Positions 1-9,866 are shown, counted from the first letter of the stretch. The stretch: 64,000 bases of DNA from Actinomycetota bacterium (GCA_009698675.1 WLPT01000005.1:32427-96426), one strand, 5' to 3'. Notes: a model not told the origin generated them from the letters alone. Program-made: numbers and translations.

Positions 1-588
1 ACCCCGCTCATATACACGCATAGAAAGTTCATGATCACCTGTAATCTGAACAAATTCAACATTTACGCCTTCAGGATAGGAATCACGTGGGCGAACTATA
101 GGTGGCTCATTCATAGGCCCGACATCTTGTATATCCTCAACAAAGACAACTGCGTGAGGGTTTCCAACGCTGATGTTGTAGCCATTCCAAATATGTCCAT
201 TCGTAGAGGCGGTAATCGCCTCAGCTTCATCGCTGACCTGCCCCATATTCACGGAGATATCTCCGACCATAGGCACGCGCAGATGTTTGATTCCATCTCG
301 AGTATTGATGGCAAAGATTCCCTCAGGCATATGTCCACGTTCAACCAGATAACGAGCCATCACGCGAATTCCATTTCCGCACATCTCGGCTAAAGAGCCA
401 TCGGCATTTCGATAATCCATGAACCATTTTTCATCACGCTTGATTATGCGAATTAAACCATCGGCGCCGATTCCAGATTTACGATCACAAATCGCCGCCG
501 TTTGAGCAGTTGTTATCGAATGTTCATCACTTGGATCAAATACAAGGACAAAGTCATTTTCTGTGCCGTGGCCGTATGTTGCAATCAT
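1..588 (-). CDS. dapF: Diaminopimelate epimerase, partial (3' end beyond window)
   Basis: Interconverts LL- and meso-diaminopimelate, the last step before lysine and the peptidoglycan cross-linking residue. Reading the minus strand from the ATG at 588 gives 196 residues open to the window edge; about 80 more would be expected beyond it. The N-terminal substrate loop (GTENDF, residues 8-13) and the first catalytic cysteine (C70 in MCGNG) are visible, and the last visible residues are the family's conserved MRVYERG run. The second catalytic cysteine lies outside the window. Its ATG overlaps the miaA stop by 4 nt (ATGA), so it is translationally coupled as the last gene of miaB-miaA-dapF. Confidence 0.95.
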   Translation of the reverse strand, partial: MIATYGHGTENDFVLVFDPSDEHSITTAQTAAICDRKSGIGADGLIRIIKRDEKWFMDYRNADGSLAEMCGNGIRVMARYLVERGHMPEGIFAINTRDGIKHLRVPMVGDISVNMGQVSDEAEAITASTNGHIWNGYNISVGNPHAVVFVEDIQDVGPMNEPPIVRPRDSYPEGVNVEFVQITGDHELSMRVYERG

Positions 589-1499
589 TGAAATGAGTCT
601 AACTTCTCTAAATGTGCAACAACACTCTCCAGGCGTGGTTGAATCGGTGAAATCCAGGTGATTCGTGCATCACGTGAGAACCAGGTCTCTTGGCGACGGG
701 CATACTGCCGGGTTGCTCGCTTCGTATCTTCGCGAGCCTGCTCTTGACTCATTAAACCTTTTCGAAATGCGATTATCTGCGAGTAGCCCAGCGCTAATTG
801 AGCTGTGCGAGCCTGGGTAATTCCAGCTGCAATTAAAGAATCAACCTCATCTACAAAGCCCCGTTCCCACATGCGATCCACACGGGCGCTAATTCGCTCA
901 TCCAAAGTTTCACGCTCCATTACTAAACCAAACTGCTGGGCATCTGGGTATCTGATACTTGCTTGGCGTGGAAGATTTGCCGTAAATGGCTTGCCCGTAA
1001 TCTCAATAACCTCCAGCGCACGAATCACTCGGCGTGCATTTGCTCGGTCGATAGCAATGGCAGCGGCTGGATCTAACTTTTCTAGGCGCTGGAAAAGTGC
1101 GTTTAAACCCAGCCTCTCCAACTCTGCCTCTAACTTCTCTCGTACAACGGGATCGGTATCGGGAAAGTTGAGCTCATCCAAAATAGATTTGATGTAAAGA
1201 CCGGTGCCACCAACTATCACCGCGCACTTGCCGCGAGATTGGATCTCTTCAACTGCAATGCGCGCTAAATTTTGATACCAGGCAACGGTAGAGTCTTGAT
1301 TAACATCTAGAACATCCAATAAATGATGGCGCACTCCCTCTCGCTCATCCACACTTAACTTCGCAGTTCCAATATCCATCCCCCGATAAATCTGCATGGA
1401 ATCTGCGTTGATTATCTCTCCATCAAATCGCTGGGCAACGGCAATAGCTAAATCACTCTTACCTGTGGCTGTAGCTCCACATATAACAATTACACTCAT
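585..1499 (-). CDS. miaA: tRNA dimethylallyltransferase
   Basis: Transfers a dimethylallyl group to A37 of tRNAs reading UNN codons, making i6A, the substrate of MiaB encoded just upstream. The 304-residue length is normal. The P-loop GATATGKS lies at residues 8-15, followed by the conserved [18 protein letters not shown] stretch and GGTGLY. The start overlaps the miaB stop by 4 nt and the stop overlaps the dapF start by 4 nt, so the three genes are tightly coupled. Confidence 0.97.
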   Translation of the reverse strand: MSVIVICGATATGKSDLAIAVAQRFDGEIINADSMQIYRGMDIGTAKLSVDEREGVRHHLLDVLDVNQDSTVAWYQNLARIAVEEIQSRGKCAVIVGGTGLYIKSILDELNFPDTDPVVREKLEAELERLGLNALFQRLEKLDPAAAIAIDRANARRVIRALEVIEITGKPFTANLPRQASIRYPDAQQFGLVMERETLDERISARVDRMWERGFVDEVDSLIAAGITQARTAQLALGYSQIIAFRKGLMSQEQAREDTKRATRQYARRQETWFSRDARITWISPIQPRLESVVAHLEKLDSFQ

Positions 1500-2917
1500 G
1501 CAAGAATCGTCGGCATTCCGAGCATCGTGGCGGTTTTAGCACGCTCTTGAGTTCGTGCTTGGTGGGCATCTGCACCGCGTGTTGCGCGTACGGCACCGGG
1601 AGCTCCAATCAAATAATGCGCCGAAGCATCGGTTATCTCCACGCAAACTTCATCTCCGGGGCGAGCAGCGGCGCTATTATCAAAGTGCACTAGGCGAAAA
1701 TCTTCACTTCGTCCAGTTAGGCGCTCTTGTGCGATATCTCGCCGTCCCTCGAAATCTCCGACTAGGACTTTAAAGCTCTTACCAATCGCCTCTTGATTTA
1801 CAGATAATGAAATCTGCTGCTGATGATTATGCAGGCGGGTATAGCGCTCACCAACAACTTCACTTGGTACCTGATTGGGCATCGTTGCAGCCGGTGTTCC
1901 AGGACGAATGGAGTATTGATATGTGTAGGCTGCGGCAAATCGCCCTTGGGTGCATATATCTAATGTGTCTTGAAAATCGCTCTCGCTCTCGCCGGGGAAG
2001 CCAACGATAATATCTGTAGTGATAGATGCATCTGGAATTGCGCTTCGAACGCGATCTAGAATTCCTAGGAATCTATCGGTGCGATATGAGCGGCGCATAC
2101 TCTGCAAGATGGAGTTTGAACCAGACTGCAATGGCATATGTAGATGTGGCATTACGTTAGGAGTCTGCGCCATGGCATCTATTACATCGTCGGTAAAATC
2201 ACGTGGATGCGGTGACATAAAGCGCACTCGCTCTAGACCATCGACTTTTCCGCATTCACGGAGAAGATTTGCAAATGCGTAACGATCACCGAAATCAACT
2301 CCGTAGGCATTCACATTTTGACCCAACAGTGTTATCTCGATGACGCCTTGATCAACTAAGGCCCGAACTTCGGCGAGAATATCTGCAGCTCTACGGTCTT
2401 TTTCGATTCCACGTAGGGTTGGAACGATACAAAAAGTGCAGGTGTTGTTGCATCCAACTGATACCGACACCCACGAAGAGAAGGCCGATAATCGCCGTGC
2501 CGGCAGGGTAGATGGAAAGTGCTCGAGGGATTCGAGGATCTCAACTTGTGACTCTTCTTCAATACGTGCCCGCTCTAGCAAGATCGGCAACGAGCCAACG
2601 TTGTGAGTACCAAAGACAACATCAACATAAGGAGCTTTTTTTAGAATTGTGGCTTGATCTTTCTGTGCAAGACATCCCCCGACGGCGATCTGCATCGATG
2701 GATTGAGTTTTTTAATTGGAGCTAGAAATGAGAGGTTCCCATAGAGCTTATTGTCAGCGTTCTCCCGCACAGCACACGTGTTAAAAACTACGATGTCAGC
2801 CTGTTCGCCTTCAGCAACTGGGAGGTATCCAGCCTCATCTAACAATCCAGCGATGCGCTCTGAGTCATGAACATTCATCTGACAGCCATAAGTTTCAACT
2901 GTATAGGTGCGGTTCAT
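1496..2917 (-). CDS. miaB: tRNA-2-methylthio-N6-dimethylallyladenosine synthase
   Basis: Radical-SAM methylthiotransferase that adds the 2-methylthio group to i6A37 in tRNA. At 473 residues it has the N-terminal MTTase domain with three cysteines for the auxiliary cluster (C12 in TYGCQMN, then FNTCAVREN and VGGCLAQ), the radical-SAM motif CNNTCTFC near residue 155, and a C-terminal TRAM region. It sits 21 nt downstream of the class II amidotransferase gene. A TACGAT hexamer at 2924-2929 lies 6 nt before the ATG and there is no good ribosome binding site, which suggests a leaderless start (inference). Confidence 0.97.
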   Translation of the reverse strand: MNRTYTVETYGCQMNVHDSERIAGLLDEAGYLPVAEGEQADIVVFNTCAVRENADNKLYGNLSFLAPIKKLNPSMQIAVGGCLAQKDQATILKKAPYVDVVFGTHNVGSLPILLERARIEEESQVEILESLEHFPSTLPARRLSAFSSWVSVSVGCNNTCTFCIVPTLRGIEKDRRAADILAEVRALVDQGVIEITLLGQNVNAYGVDFGDRYAFANLLRECGKVDGLERVRFMSPHPRDFTDDVIDAMAQTPNVMPHLHMPLQSGSNSILQSMRRSYRTDRFLGILDRVRSAIPDASITTDIIVGFPGESESDFQDTLDICTQGRFAAAYTYQYSIRPGTPAATMPNQVPSEVVGERYTRLHNHQQQISLSVNQEAIGKSFKVLVGDFEGRRDIAQERLTGRSEDFRLVHFDNSAAARPGDEVCVEITDASAHYLIGAPGAVRATRGADAHQARTQERAKTATMLGMPTILA

Positions 2918-2938
2918 GGGCCTATCGTAGAGCCTTAA

Positions 2939-3679
2939 TTAGAGGTCGATAACTTCAATCTCAAAGGTTGAACGGTTAACAACTGCGCAGTGATGATTAT
3001 CTAGGCTCTTCCAGCCCGGTTGGTTCCATCCACTTGAGGCAAAGAGGACGCCAGCGGGTCCAGGCAAGTATTTAATCTCATAATAATCATCGGGGGCCCA
3101 GTCAGGCTTCTTCGCACTATTGTGCTCGCTCACAGTGACGAAGAAATCGCGGTTCATGAGCATGCAGTTTAAGCTCGTTGTTTGGCCATGTTCTTTAATT
3201 ATTTTTAGTGCGCTTTTCACCCCGCTGGCTAGACCAACTTTTTCAATCTCGGTCATCAGTAAATAGAAATAGTGTTCGCTATCGGTATCGCCAATTATGA
3301 GGGGAAGAAATTTTGGATCAATAAATGGGGCGATCGCATCGGGAGGGAAAATCGAACCATTGTGAATAAATGAATACTCACCATACATAAATGGATGAGT
3401 ATTGTTTTCACTTATGGCTAACCCCTTGGTTGCCCACCGCAGATGCAACAGCGCGCCATCGGCAACATTATCGGCAACAGTAGAATCAAAGGTAGCGCTC
3501 TGCGCTGCGGCTTCAACCTTCTTTTCTACAACAAGATGACTTCCGCTCTGATCCACGGTCGAAAGCCCCCAGCCATCGCAATGTTGAGAGGAAAGTGCGA
3601 CAAACTCTGAAAATTCATCTCCTACTAGCGCTGGAAAAGAGGTTTTAATTGGCGACACGTAGCCCATTAATCGGCACAT
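2939..3679 (-). CDS. Class II glutamine amidotransferase (EgtC/YafJ-like)
   Basis: A stand-alone Ntn-type amidotransferase domain of 246 residues that hydrolyses a gamma-glutamyl amide with an N-terminal cysteine. I take the ATG at 3679 because it gives MCRLMGY, placing the nucleophile at position 2 as the family requires; an AAGGGG ribosome binding site precedes it. HLRWAT, THPF, HNGS and GDTDSEHY match the class II fold. EgtC of ergothioneine synthesis is the closest named relative, but no other egt gene is present. It is divergent from an amino-acid/amine permease and near a gamma-glutamyl ligase, so a gamma-glutamyl hydrolase role is plausible but unproven. Confidence 0.85.
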   Translation of the reverse strand: MCRLMGYVSPIKTSFPALVGDEFSEFVALSSQHCDGWGLSTVDQSGSHLVVEKKVEAAAQSATFDSTVADNVADGALLHLRWATKGLAISENNTHPFMYGEYSFIHNGSIFPPDAIAPFIDPKFLPLIIGDTDSEHYFYLLMTEIEKVGLASGVKSALKIIKEHGQTTSLNCMLMNRDFFVTVSEHNSAKKPDWAPDDYYEIKYLPGPAGVLFASSGWNQPGWKSLDNHHCAVVNRSTFEIEVIDL

Positions 3680-3744
3680 AATTGCGTAAACCCCTTCCAT
3701 TTAAGTCACACTATGAGGTAGAAATGCTACACCCGAAGAGTCTC

Positions 3745-3751
3745 AAGGAGG
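3745..3751 (+). promoter_or_regulatory. Strong Shine-Dalgarno that fixes the permease start
   Basis: AAGGAGG lies 8 nt before a TTG at 3760. The open frame extends upstream to 3682, but the residues before this TTG look unlike the family, and homologues as I recall them begin close to this point. This is the strongest ribosome binding site seen in the window and supports TTG 3760 over the in-frame ATG at 3724. Confidence 0.8.
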
Positions 3752-3759
3752 AGAACATC

Positions 3760-5307
3760 TTGGCAATTACAAATGATGACGAAAAAAGATTAGCTGAACT
3801 CGGTTACAAACAGGAGTTAAGTCGCAGCTGGTCTGGTTTTTCTAACTTTGCAATCTCATTTTCAATCATCTCGATCCTGGCTGGTTGCTTCACAACATTT
3901 GCCCAGGCATGGAACAACGGTGGTCCCGTAGCGATCTCAATCGGTTGGCCAATAATCTCATTACTTATTCTCATTATTGGTTTTTGTATGTCAGAGCTCG
4001 CCTCTGCCTATCCAACCTCTGGTGGAATCTACTGGTGGGCCTCAAAGCTCGGCGGTCCAAAGGCAGGCTTCTACACAGGATGGCTGAATTTAATCGGTCT
4101 CGTATCTGTTACCGCCTCAGTCGGCTATGGAGCTGCAAGCTTTCTCAATGTAATCCTTGGTGCACAGTGGCCAAGCTATGCAACTGATTTCCTCGGTGGC
4201 GATTACATTAAGCAGCAATTCTTCCTATTTATCGTGATCATCTTGGTAGTAACGCTCATCAATATTTACAGTGGGCATCTACTATCTCTCTTTAACAATA
4301 TCTCAGTCTGGTGGCACGTATTTGGTGCATTAATTGTTATTGGAATCTTGTTATTTGTACCAAATGAGCACCAAACACTCTCTTGGATGTTTACAACAAA
4401 GATTAATAGCTCTGGTTTTAGCGATAACTCATACTGGCTCTATGTTCTGCCACTTGGATTCTTGCTAACTCAGTACACAATTACTGGTTTTGATGCATCT
4501 GCTCACCTTTCAGAAGAGACGCATGATGCTCATATCAACGCCGCTAAGGGAATCTGGAAGTCAATCTTCTACTCAGCAATCGGTGGATATATCCTCTTGA
4601 TGGCCTTCCTTTTTGCCGCAACTAAGGTCGACATGATTAGCTCCTTCGATCCAGCAGTTAACCCTTTCGGTGGAGGCTCTGTAATTGCCGTTCTCTACAG
4701 CGCACTAGGTGGAGGAATCGCCTTTAAGCTAGTCATGATCATCACCACTGCAGGACAGATCTTCTGTGTTACTGCCTGCTTAACTTCATGTTCTCGCATG
4801 ATGTATGCATTCTCGCGAGATGGCGCCGTTCCCGGGGGCAACCTCTGGAAGAAGGTCAACAAGCACCATGTTCCACTTAATGCAGTGTTGGCCTCATCTC
4901 TAGGTGGAATCGTTATGACTCTGCCTGCACTTTGGAAGAGTCCAACTGGTGCTCCTACTGCTTTCTATGCAGTTGTATCGGTTTGCGTGATCTCTCTTTA
5001 TCTTGCATTCCTGATTCCAATTTATCTGCGCCTGAAGGCTGGAGACTCGTTCAAGGCTGGCGCTTGGACTCTAGGATCAAAATACAAGTGGATGAACGTA
5101 GTTGCAGTCGCTGAGATTGCAATCATCTCTGTCTACTTCATCTTGCCATTCTCACCAGCTGGAACTCCAGGTAATAAAGACTTCACCTGGACTGCAGTTA
5201 ACTACGCACCATTAATTACAGGTGGTGCGTTAATTGTACTTTGGGTTTGGTGGAATATGTCGGCCAAGAAGTGGTTCACCGGCCCACGTAGCAATCTCAA
5301 CTCATAA
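3760..5307 (+). CDS. APC-superfamily amino acid/polyamine permease
   Basis: Predicted inner-membrane importer of 515 residues with about 12 hydrophobic segments. The N-terminal stretch GYKQELSRSWSGFSNFAISF followed by ILAGCFTTF is characteristic of the actinobacterial amino acid/amine permease branch of the APC family, and SELASAYPTSGG is a conserved helix-2 region. The start is TTG 3760. A strong terminator follows the stop and the next genes encode a gamma-glutamyl-amine-type ligase and an aldehyde dehydrogenase, so the likely cargo is an amine or polyamine. Substrate is inferred from context only. Confidence 0.88.
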   Translation: MAITNDDEKRLAELGYKQELSRSWSGFSNFAISFSIISILAGCFTTFAQAWNNGGPVAISIGWPIISLLILIIGFCMSELASAYPTSGGIYWWASKLGGPKAGFYTGWLNLIGLVSVTASVGYGAASFLNVILGAQWPSYATDFLGGDYIKQQFFLFIVIILVVTLINIYSGHLLSLFNNISVWWHVFGALIVIGILLFVPNEHQTLSWMFTTKINSSGFSDNSYWLYVLPLGFLLTQYTITGFDASAHLSEETHDAHINAAKGIWKSIFYSAIGGYILLMAFLFAATKVDMISSFDPAVNPFGGGSVIAVLYSALGGGIAFKLVMIITTAGQIFCVTACLTSCSRMMYAFSRDGAVPGGNLWKKVNKHHVPLNAVLASSLGGIVMTLPALWKSPTGAPTAFYAVVSVCVISLYLAFLIPIYLRLKAGDSFKAGAWTLGSKYKWMNVVAVAEIAIISVYFILPFSPAGTPGNKDFTWTAVNYAPLITGGALIVLWVWWNMSAKKWFTGPRSNLNS

Positions 5308-5324
5308 AAGAGAACTAACACTAA

Positions 5325-5364
5325 GCAAATCCCCTGTCGCCAAAGCGGCAGGGGATTTGCTTTG
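5325..5364 (+). terminator. Rho-independent terminator after the permease
   Basis: A 16-bp stem (5325-5340 with 5345-5360, one G-T wobble) closes a CAAA loop and is followed by TTTG. It separates permease transcription from the ligase gene, which therefore needs its own promoter. Confidence 0.85.
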
Positions 5365-5387
5365 TAGATATTCAGCGCCCAAATAGA

Positions 5388-5393
5388 TAGCAT
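5388..5393 (+). promoter_or_regulatory. Candidate -10 of a leaderless promoter for the ligase gene
   Basis: TAGCAT ends 6 nt before the ATG at 5400, just after the terminator at 5325-5364. No Shine-Dalgarno-like sequence precedes the ATG, so transcription probably starts at or next to the start codon. I found no convincing -35 hexamer. Confidence 0.5.
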
Positions 5394-5399
5394 CGCCCT

Positions 5400-6758
5400 A
5401 TGAAATCAATGTCGATTGAGGCTTTAAAAGCAGGAGTCGCTGACGGCTCCATAGATACTGTTGTAGTTGCCATGACGGATATGCAGGGCCGATTAACTGG
5501 CAAGCGAATCCACGGGCAGTTCTTCTTAGATGAGGTTCTAAAGCACGGCACTGAAGGATGCAACTACCTGCTAGCCGTTGACGTTGATATGAATACCGTT
5601 GAAGGCTACGAGATGTCCTCATGGGAGCGCGGCTATAGCGACTTCGCATTAGTGCCCGATATGAGCACGCTACGTTTAATCGATTGGCAGCCGGGAGCGG
5701 TTTTAGTTTTAGCCGATGTGCAGTGGCTCGATCACACTGATGTCGTCGCCTCTCCTCGCCAGATTTTGCGCAAGCAAGTAAAGGCTTTGGCCGATGCTGG
5801 CATGGAAGCTATGTGCGGAACTGAATTGGAGTTTGTGGTTTTCAAAGATACATATGAAGAGGCTTGGAATAAGGGTTATAAAAACCTAATCCCAGTAAAT
5901 CAATACAATGTGGATTACTCTATTTTAGGTGGCTCACGCATCGAGCCTCTCCTGCGCCGTATCCGCCTCTCAATGGCAAAGGCTGGAATGACAGTTGAGT
6001 CTGTAAAGGGTGAATGTAATTTTGGCCAGCATGAAATCGCCTTCAAATACTCTGATGCGCTCTCTAACTGCGATAACCATGTTATTTATAAGAATGGCGC
6101 CAAAGAGATCGCCTCTCAAGATGGATACGCCTTAACCTTTATGGCTAAGCCCAACGAGAAAGAGGGCAACTCCTCCCATATTCACCTTTCATTCCGTGGC
6201 CTCGATGGCTCGATGGTGATGGCCGATGAGAATGATAAAGAACAGGGCATGAGTGATATTGGTCGTCAATTCGTTGCCGGACAGATTGCACATTTGAAAG
6301 AGATGACGCTTTTATTTGCTCCTAATATCAACTCATATAAGCGTTTTGTTCCCGGATCTTTCGCACCTACTGCCATTCTTTGGGGCCGAGATAACCGCAC
6401 CTGCGCACTTCGCTTGGTTGGACATGGAGCTTCACTGCGCCTTGAGAATCGAACTGCAGGAGGCGATGTTAACCCCTACTTAGCTGTATCTGGAATTATC
6501 GCTGCAGGTCTAGATGGAATTAAGAAGAAGATGGTTCTTGAGCCAGCCTTTCAGGGAAATGCTTATGCAGAAGACTCTGCCAGGCTGCCATCAACTATGA
6601 CTGAGGCGCTAGAGCTTTGGGAAAATAGCCCTTGGATCAAAGAGGTCTTTGGCGCCGAAGTACAGGCCCACTACGCCAACATGGCAAAGATTGAACTCTC
6701 TGCATACGGTAAAGCAATTACCGATTGGGAACTATTCCGTAACTTCGAAAGGTTTTAA
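5400..6758 (+). CDS. Glutamine-synthetase-family gamma-glutamyl-amine ligase (PuuA/GlnA3-like)
   Basis: ATP-dependent ligase of 452 residues in the glutamine synthetase fold. Active-site blocks are intact: NFGQHE for metal and glutamate, GNSSHIHLS for ATP, NSYKRFVPG, and RLENRTAGG near the C-terminus. The beta-grasp N-terminal domain (MTDMQGRLTGKR) resembles PuuA, GlnA3 and IpuC, which glutamylate putrescine, other polyamines or alkylamines, more than housekeeping GlnA. It is followed 7 nt later by an aldehyde dehydrogenase and lies near a permease and two amidotransferases. The amine cannot be named from sequence. Confidence 0.88.
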   Translation: MKSMSIEALKAGVADGSIDTVVVAMTDMQGRLTGKRIHGQFFLDEVLKHGTEGCNYLLAVDVDMNTVEGYEMSSWERGYSDFALVPDMSTLRLIDWQPGAVLVLADVQWLDHTDVVASPRQILRKQVKALADAGMEAMCGTELEFVVFKDTYEEAWNKGYKNLIPVNQYNVDYSILGGSRIEPLLRRIRLSMAKAGMTVESVKGECNFGQHEIAFKYSDALSNCDNHVIYKNGAKEIASQDGYALTFMAKPNEKEGNSSHIHLSFRGLDGSMVMADENDKEQGMSDIGRQFVAGQIAHLKEMTLLFAPNINSYKRFVPGSFAPTAILWGRDNRTCALRLVGHGASLRLENRTAGGDVNPYLAVSGIIAAGLDGIKKKMVLEPAFQGNAYAEDSARLPSTMTEALELWENSPWIKEVFGAEVQAHYANMAKIELSAYGKAITDWELFRNFERF

Positions 6759-6765
6759 ATCAATC

Positions 6766-8124
6766 GTGTCTACTTCATATGATGTCATCAACCCTGCAAC
6801 TGAATCAGTTGTTCAAACCGTCGCCCACTTTGACTTAGCGGCGACCGACGATGCAATTGCAAAGGCGGCCAAAGCCTTCGAAAGTTGGCGACATGTTGCA
6901 CCTGGTGAGCGTGCACGTCTATTGCGCAGCTTTTCACAAGTGGTCACCGATCACCGAGAAGAGTTAGCACAGATAGAGATTATAAACTCTGGTCATACTC
7001 GCGGTAACGCTTTGTGGGAGGCCGATAACGTTGCAAACACATTGATGTACTACGCCGCCGCCCCGGAGCGCCTCTTCGGTCGTCAGATTCCAGTTCCTGG
7101 TGGGATCGATGTAACTTTTAAGGAGCCTCTCGGTGTAGTTGGAATTATTGTTCCCTGGAACTTCCCTATGCCAATTGCTGGGTGGGGTTTTGCTCCAGCT
7201 TTAGCTGCTGGCAATACGGTTGTATTAAAGCCTGCCGAATATACACCGCTGTCTGCAATTCGTTTAGGTGAGTTGGCAGTACTTGCTGGAATCCCTGAGG
7301 GAGTCTTTAATGTTTTGCCAGGTAAGGGAAGCGTCGTTGGAAATCGATTTGTGACTCATCCGCTAGTTCGTAAAGTCGTCTTTACTGGATCAACCACTGT
7401 CGGAAAGCAGATCATGGTCGGCTGCGCCGATCAAGTTAAGCGCCTGACATTAGAGCTCGGTGGAAAAAGCTCCAACATAATCTTTGCCGATGCCGATATT
7501 GATAAAGCTGCAGCCGGGGCACCTGGCGCTGTCTTTGATAACGCTGGGCAGGACTGTTGTTCACGCTCTCGCCTTCTGGTTCAAAGATCTGTCTTTGATA
7601 CTTTCATGGAAAAGTTTGAAGTTGCAGTCAAGAAATTCCGCGTGGAAGATCCAAATCTTGCTACGGCCGATATGGGACCACTGATTTCAAAGAAGCAGTT
7701 CGATGTCGTTGAATCATTTTTAGATGAACCGATTGCATTTAAGGGAAGTGCGCCGACAGGTCCTGGGTACTGGATGGCTCCTACAGTTCTGCTACCTAAA
7801 AATGTACAAGCCCGTTCGTGGCGAGAAGAGATCTTTGGTCCAGTTGTTTCAGTCATGGTCTTTGAAGATGAGGCCGAGGCGGTCGCAATGGCTAATGACA
7901 GCGAATATGGATTATCAGGCTCGATTTGGACACGAGATGTTGGCCGAGCACTTCGAGTCTCTCGCGGAATCGACACTGGGGCACTCTCAGTGAACTCAAA
8001 CTCCTCGGTACGTTTTTGGACTCCCTTTGGTGGCTTTAAACAATCAGGCCTAGGTCGTGAGTTAGGTCCAGATGCACTTGATTCATTTACAGAGGTTAAG
8101 AACGTATTTATCTCAAACGATTAA
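6766..8124 (+). CDS. Aldehyde dehydrogenase (NAD(P)-dependent, PuuC-like)
   Basis: Oxidises an aldehyde to the acid, here probably a gamma-glutamyl aminoaldehyde. The frame is open from 6649, but the family N-terminus (STSYDVINPATE) begins at the GTG at 6766, 7 nt after the ligase stop, giving 452 residues. The catalytic glutamate in LTLELGGKSSN, the catalytic cysteine in NAGQDCCSRSR, and IVPWNFPM and FTGSTTVGK of the cofactor site are present. A GAAAGG lies 13 nt before the GTG, longer than ideal spacing. The last 4 nt overlap the convergent amidotransferase gene. Confidence 0.9.
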   Translation: MSTSYDVINPATESVVQTVAHFDLAATDDAIAKAAKAFESWRHVAPGERARLLRSFSQVVTDHREELAQIEIINSGHTRGNALWEADNVANTLMYYAAAPERLFGRQIPVPGGIDVTFKEPLGVVGIIVPWNFPMPIAGWGFAPALAAGNTVVLKPAEYTPLSAIRLGELAVLAGIPEGVFNVLPGKGSVVGNRFVTHPLVRKVVFTGSTTVGKQIMVGCADQVKRLTLELGGKSSNIIFADADIDKAAAGAPGAVFDNAGQDCCSRSRLLVQRSVFDTFMEKFEVAVKKFRVEDPNLATADMGPLISKKQFDVVESFLDEPIAFKGSAPTGPGYWMAPTVLLPKNVQARSWREEIFGPVVSVMVFEDEAEAVAMANDSEYGLSGSIWTRDVGRALRVSRGIDTGALSVNSNSSVRFWTPFGGFKQSGLGRELGPDALDSFTEVKNVFISND

Positions 8125-8849
8125 ATTAAAGTAATTGGCGCGGTCGCGACGCGATCAAGGAATTGATCAACTAAGTCGTAGCCGCGCTGATTGCTTTCTG
8201 CTTCAACTTTCTTAGTCTGAGCACGTAAGGCCACTATGTCTACGCCTTCAGACTCTAACTCGCCGCAAGCGCTCTCTATCGCAAGCCAAGTATCTAAAAC
8301 CTCAGGATCAACTTCAGGGTGGAATTGCACGCCCAAGGTTCTCCCCAAATGAAATGCTTGAGGGCATAAATCATTCTTGGCAATCTCAGTTGCTCCCGGT
8401 GGAAGGGTAAAGCGATCCCAATGGAACTCAAACCACGGGCCGCTTGAAACAAAGCTCTCATCGTTACTTTCAATCTTTACCCAACCAAGCTCTGCGCGGG
8501 GCGCACGTGAAACCGTTCCACCAAAAACACGTGACATCAACTGCCCGCCAAAACAGATTCCGAAAATTGGAATACCTGCATTGTGCACAGCTCGCATCTT
8601 TTCAATAAGAGGCAGTAGCCAGTTACCGATTCGCTCATCATCATAGGCTGCATATTGCGAGCCCATTATGACTACAGCATCGAACTCAAAAAAATCTGGC
8701 CATGCAGGCTCCACATTTGGGTTCTCTGAATTTTCTTCACCAACGACCATGAAGCGAGTGATCTCATATCCGCGGCGCACAAATTGAGCCCAGATTGGAC
8801 CTCCTGGACTGGCGTTATCGTGTTCAACAAAGATGACTCTTTTAGGCAT
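8121..8849 (-). CDS. Class I glutamine amidotransferase-like hydrolase
   Basis: A 242-residue GATase1 domain with the nucleophile elbow GICFGGQ (Cys) and the His-Glu pair in VQFHPEVD, and no attached synthetase domain. Relatives include GMP-synthase-like amidotransferases and gamma-glutamyl-GABA hydrolases such as PuuD, although PuuD itself is in a separate branch. The ATG at 8849 gives the canonical start MPKRVIFVEHD; the frame is open 16 codons further. It converges on and overlaps the aldehyde dehydrogenase, and lies 10 nt downstream of the desaturase gene. The gamma-glutamyl hydrolase role is inferred from the neighbourhood. Confidence 0.82.
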   Translation of the reverse strand: MPKRVIFVEHDNASPGGPIWAQFVRRGYEITRFMVVGEENSENPNVEPAWPDFFEFDAVVIMGSQYAAYDDERIGNWLLPLIEKMRAVHNAGIPIFGICFGGQLMSRVFGGTVSRAPRAELGWVKIESNDESFVSSGPWFEFHWDRFTLPPGATEIAKNDLCPQAFHLGRTLGVQFHPEVDPEVLDTWLAIESACGELESEGVDIVALRAQTKKVEAESNQRGYDLVDQFLDRVATAPITLI

Positions 8850-8859
8850 GAAGAGAACT

Positions 8860-9828
8860 CTACTTGATGATTCGCAGTGGCTCTTGCCCACGAGCAACTA
8901 GGCGCTCAAAATAAACTTCGCGCTTTTCATTAAATCGCTCGGCTTCAACGCCCGTTTTAGCAAGGAAGGCCGACAAATCTTCGCGAGCTTTTAGGCCATC
9001 TCCGGTTAAATCTGTGCGTTCAAAGACCTTCCATGCACGAAGAACGGGGGCGATGACCTCATCTAGATGCTGCTGCATGTCATAGATTCCAGCTAGCGCA
9101 ATCTGTACCGCTTTACGGCCAAAGCCGGGCATATTTGCCCCAGGCATACCAAAGTTGGTAACTACATCGGCTATCGCACGCATCGTTGCATTCGGCTCCA
9201 TCTCAAGGGCTGCACCTAGTGTGTTGCGATAGAAGAGCATATGTAGATTCTCATCCAAGGCGATTCGCTGCATCATGTTTTCAGCGATGGGGTCATCAGA
9301 GATCTTTCCAGTGTTGCGATGAGAGATTCGTGTAGCTAACTCTTGGAAGGAAACATATGCGATCGTGTGCAACATATCGTTCTCGTAAGGAGTTTGATAG
9401 CCCAAGGACATATGTGCCATACGTAAATCCTCTAGCTCATATGGATCGACACCTCGAGTTGCCATTAAATAATCTCGAATAACAATGCTGTGTCGGGCCT
9501 CTTCGGCCGTCCAACGTTCAATCCAAGTACCCCACGCGCCATCTCGTCCCATTGAGATCGCAATCTCAGTGTGGTAACTCGGAAGATTATCTTCCGTTAA
9601 TAGATTAAGCACGAGAGAGTCTTGCGCCACCGGCGTTAGACGTGAATCTTTAGCCTCCCATGCATCACCATTGAGGGGACCGGCAAAGTCGCGACCCTGC
9701 GACCATGGCACATACTCATGTGGGTACCAATTCTTTTGTACAGCTAAGTGTCGCTCAAGCTCTACGGCTACAACTGGTTCGAGGTCGCGGATTAATCTGG
9801 CTTGCACTCTTGCCGCATCACTCGTCAT
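8860..9828 (-). CDS. Acyl-ACP desaturase (soluble di-iron, DesA-like)
   Basis: Introduces a double bond into an acyl chain bound to acyl carrier protein, affecting membrane fluidity. The 322-residue protein shows the ferritin-like di-iron ligand set: a glutamate in TEDNLPSYH, the EEARH motif near residue 110, and DENLH near residue 190. The actinobacterial DesA1/DesA2 family is the best match. A TAGCGT hexamer at 9836-9841 lies 7 nt before the ATG with no ribosome binding site, suggesting a leaderless start. The class I amidotransferase follows after 10 nt and may be co-transcribed; a functional link is unclear. Confidence 0.9.
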   Translation of the reverse strand: MTSDAARVQARLIRDLEPVVAVELERHLAVQKNWYPHEYVPWSQGRDFAGPLNGDAWEAKDSRLTPVAQDSLVLNLLTEDNLPSYHTEIAISMGRDGAWGTWIERWTAEEARHSIVIRDYLMATRGVDPYELEDLRMAHMSLGYQTPYENDMLHTIAYVSFQELATRISHRNTGKISDDPIAENMMQRIALDENLHMLFYRNTLGAALEMEPNATMRAIADVVTNFGMPGANMPGFGRKAVQIALAGIYDMQQHLDEVIAPVLRAWKVFERTDLTGDGLKAREDLSAFLAKTGVEAERFNEKREVYFERLVARGQEPLRIIK

Positions 9829-9866
9829 AGGGGTAACGCTACGGTAAAGCAGGCCATACTCGCGAG

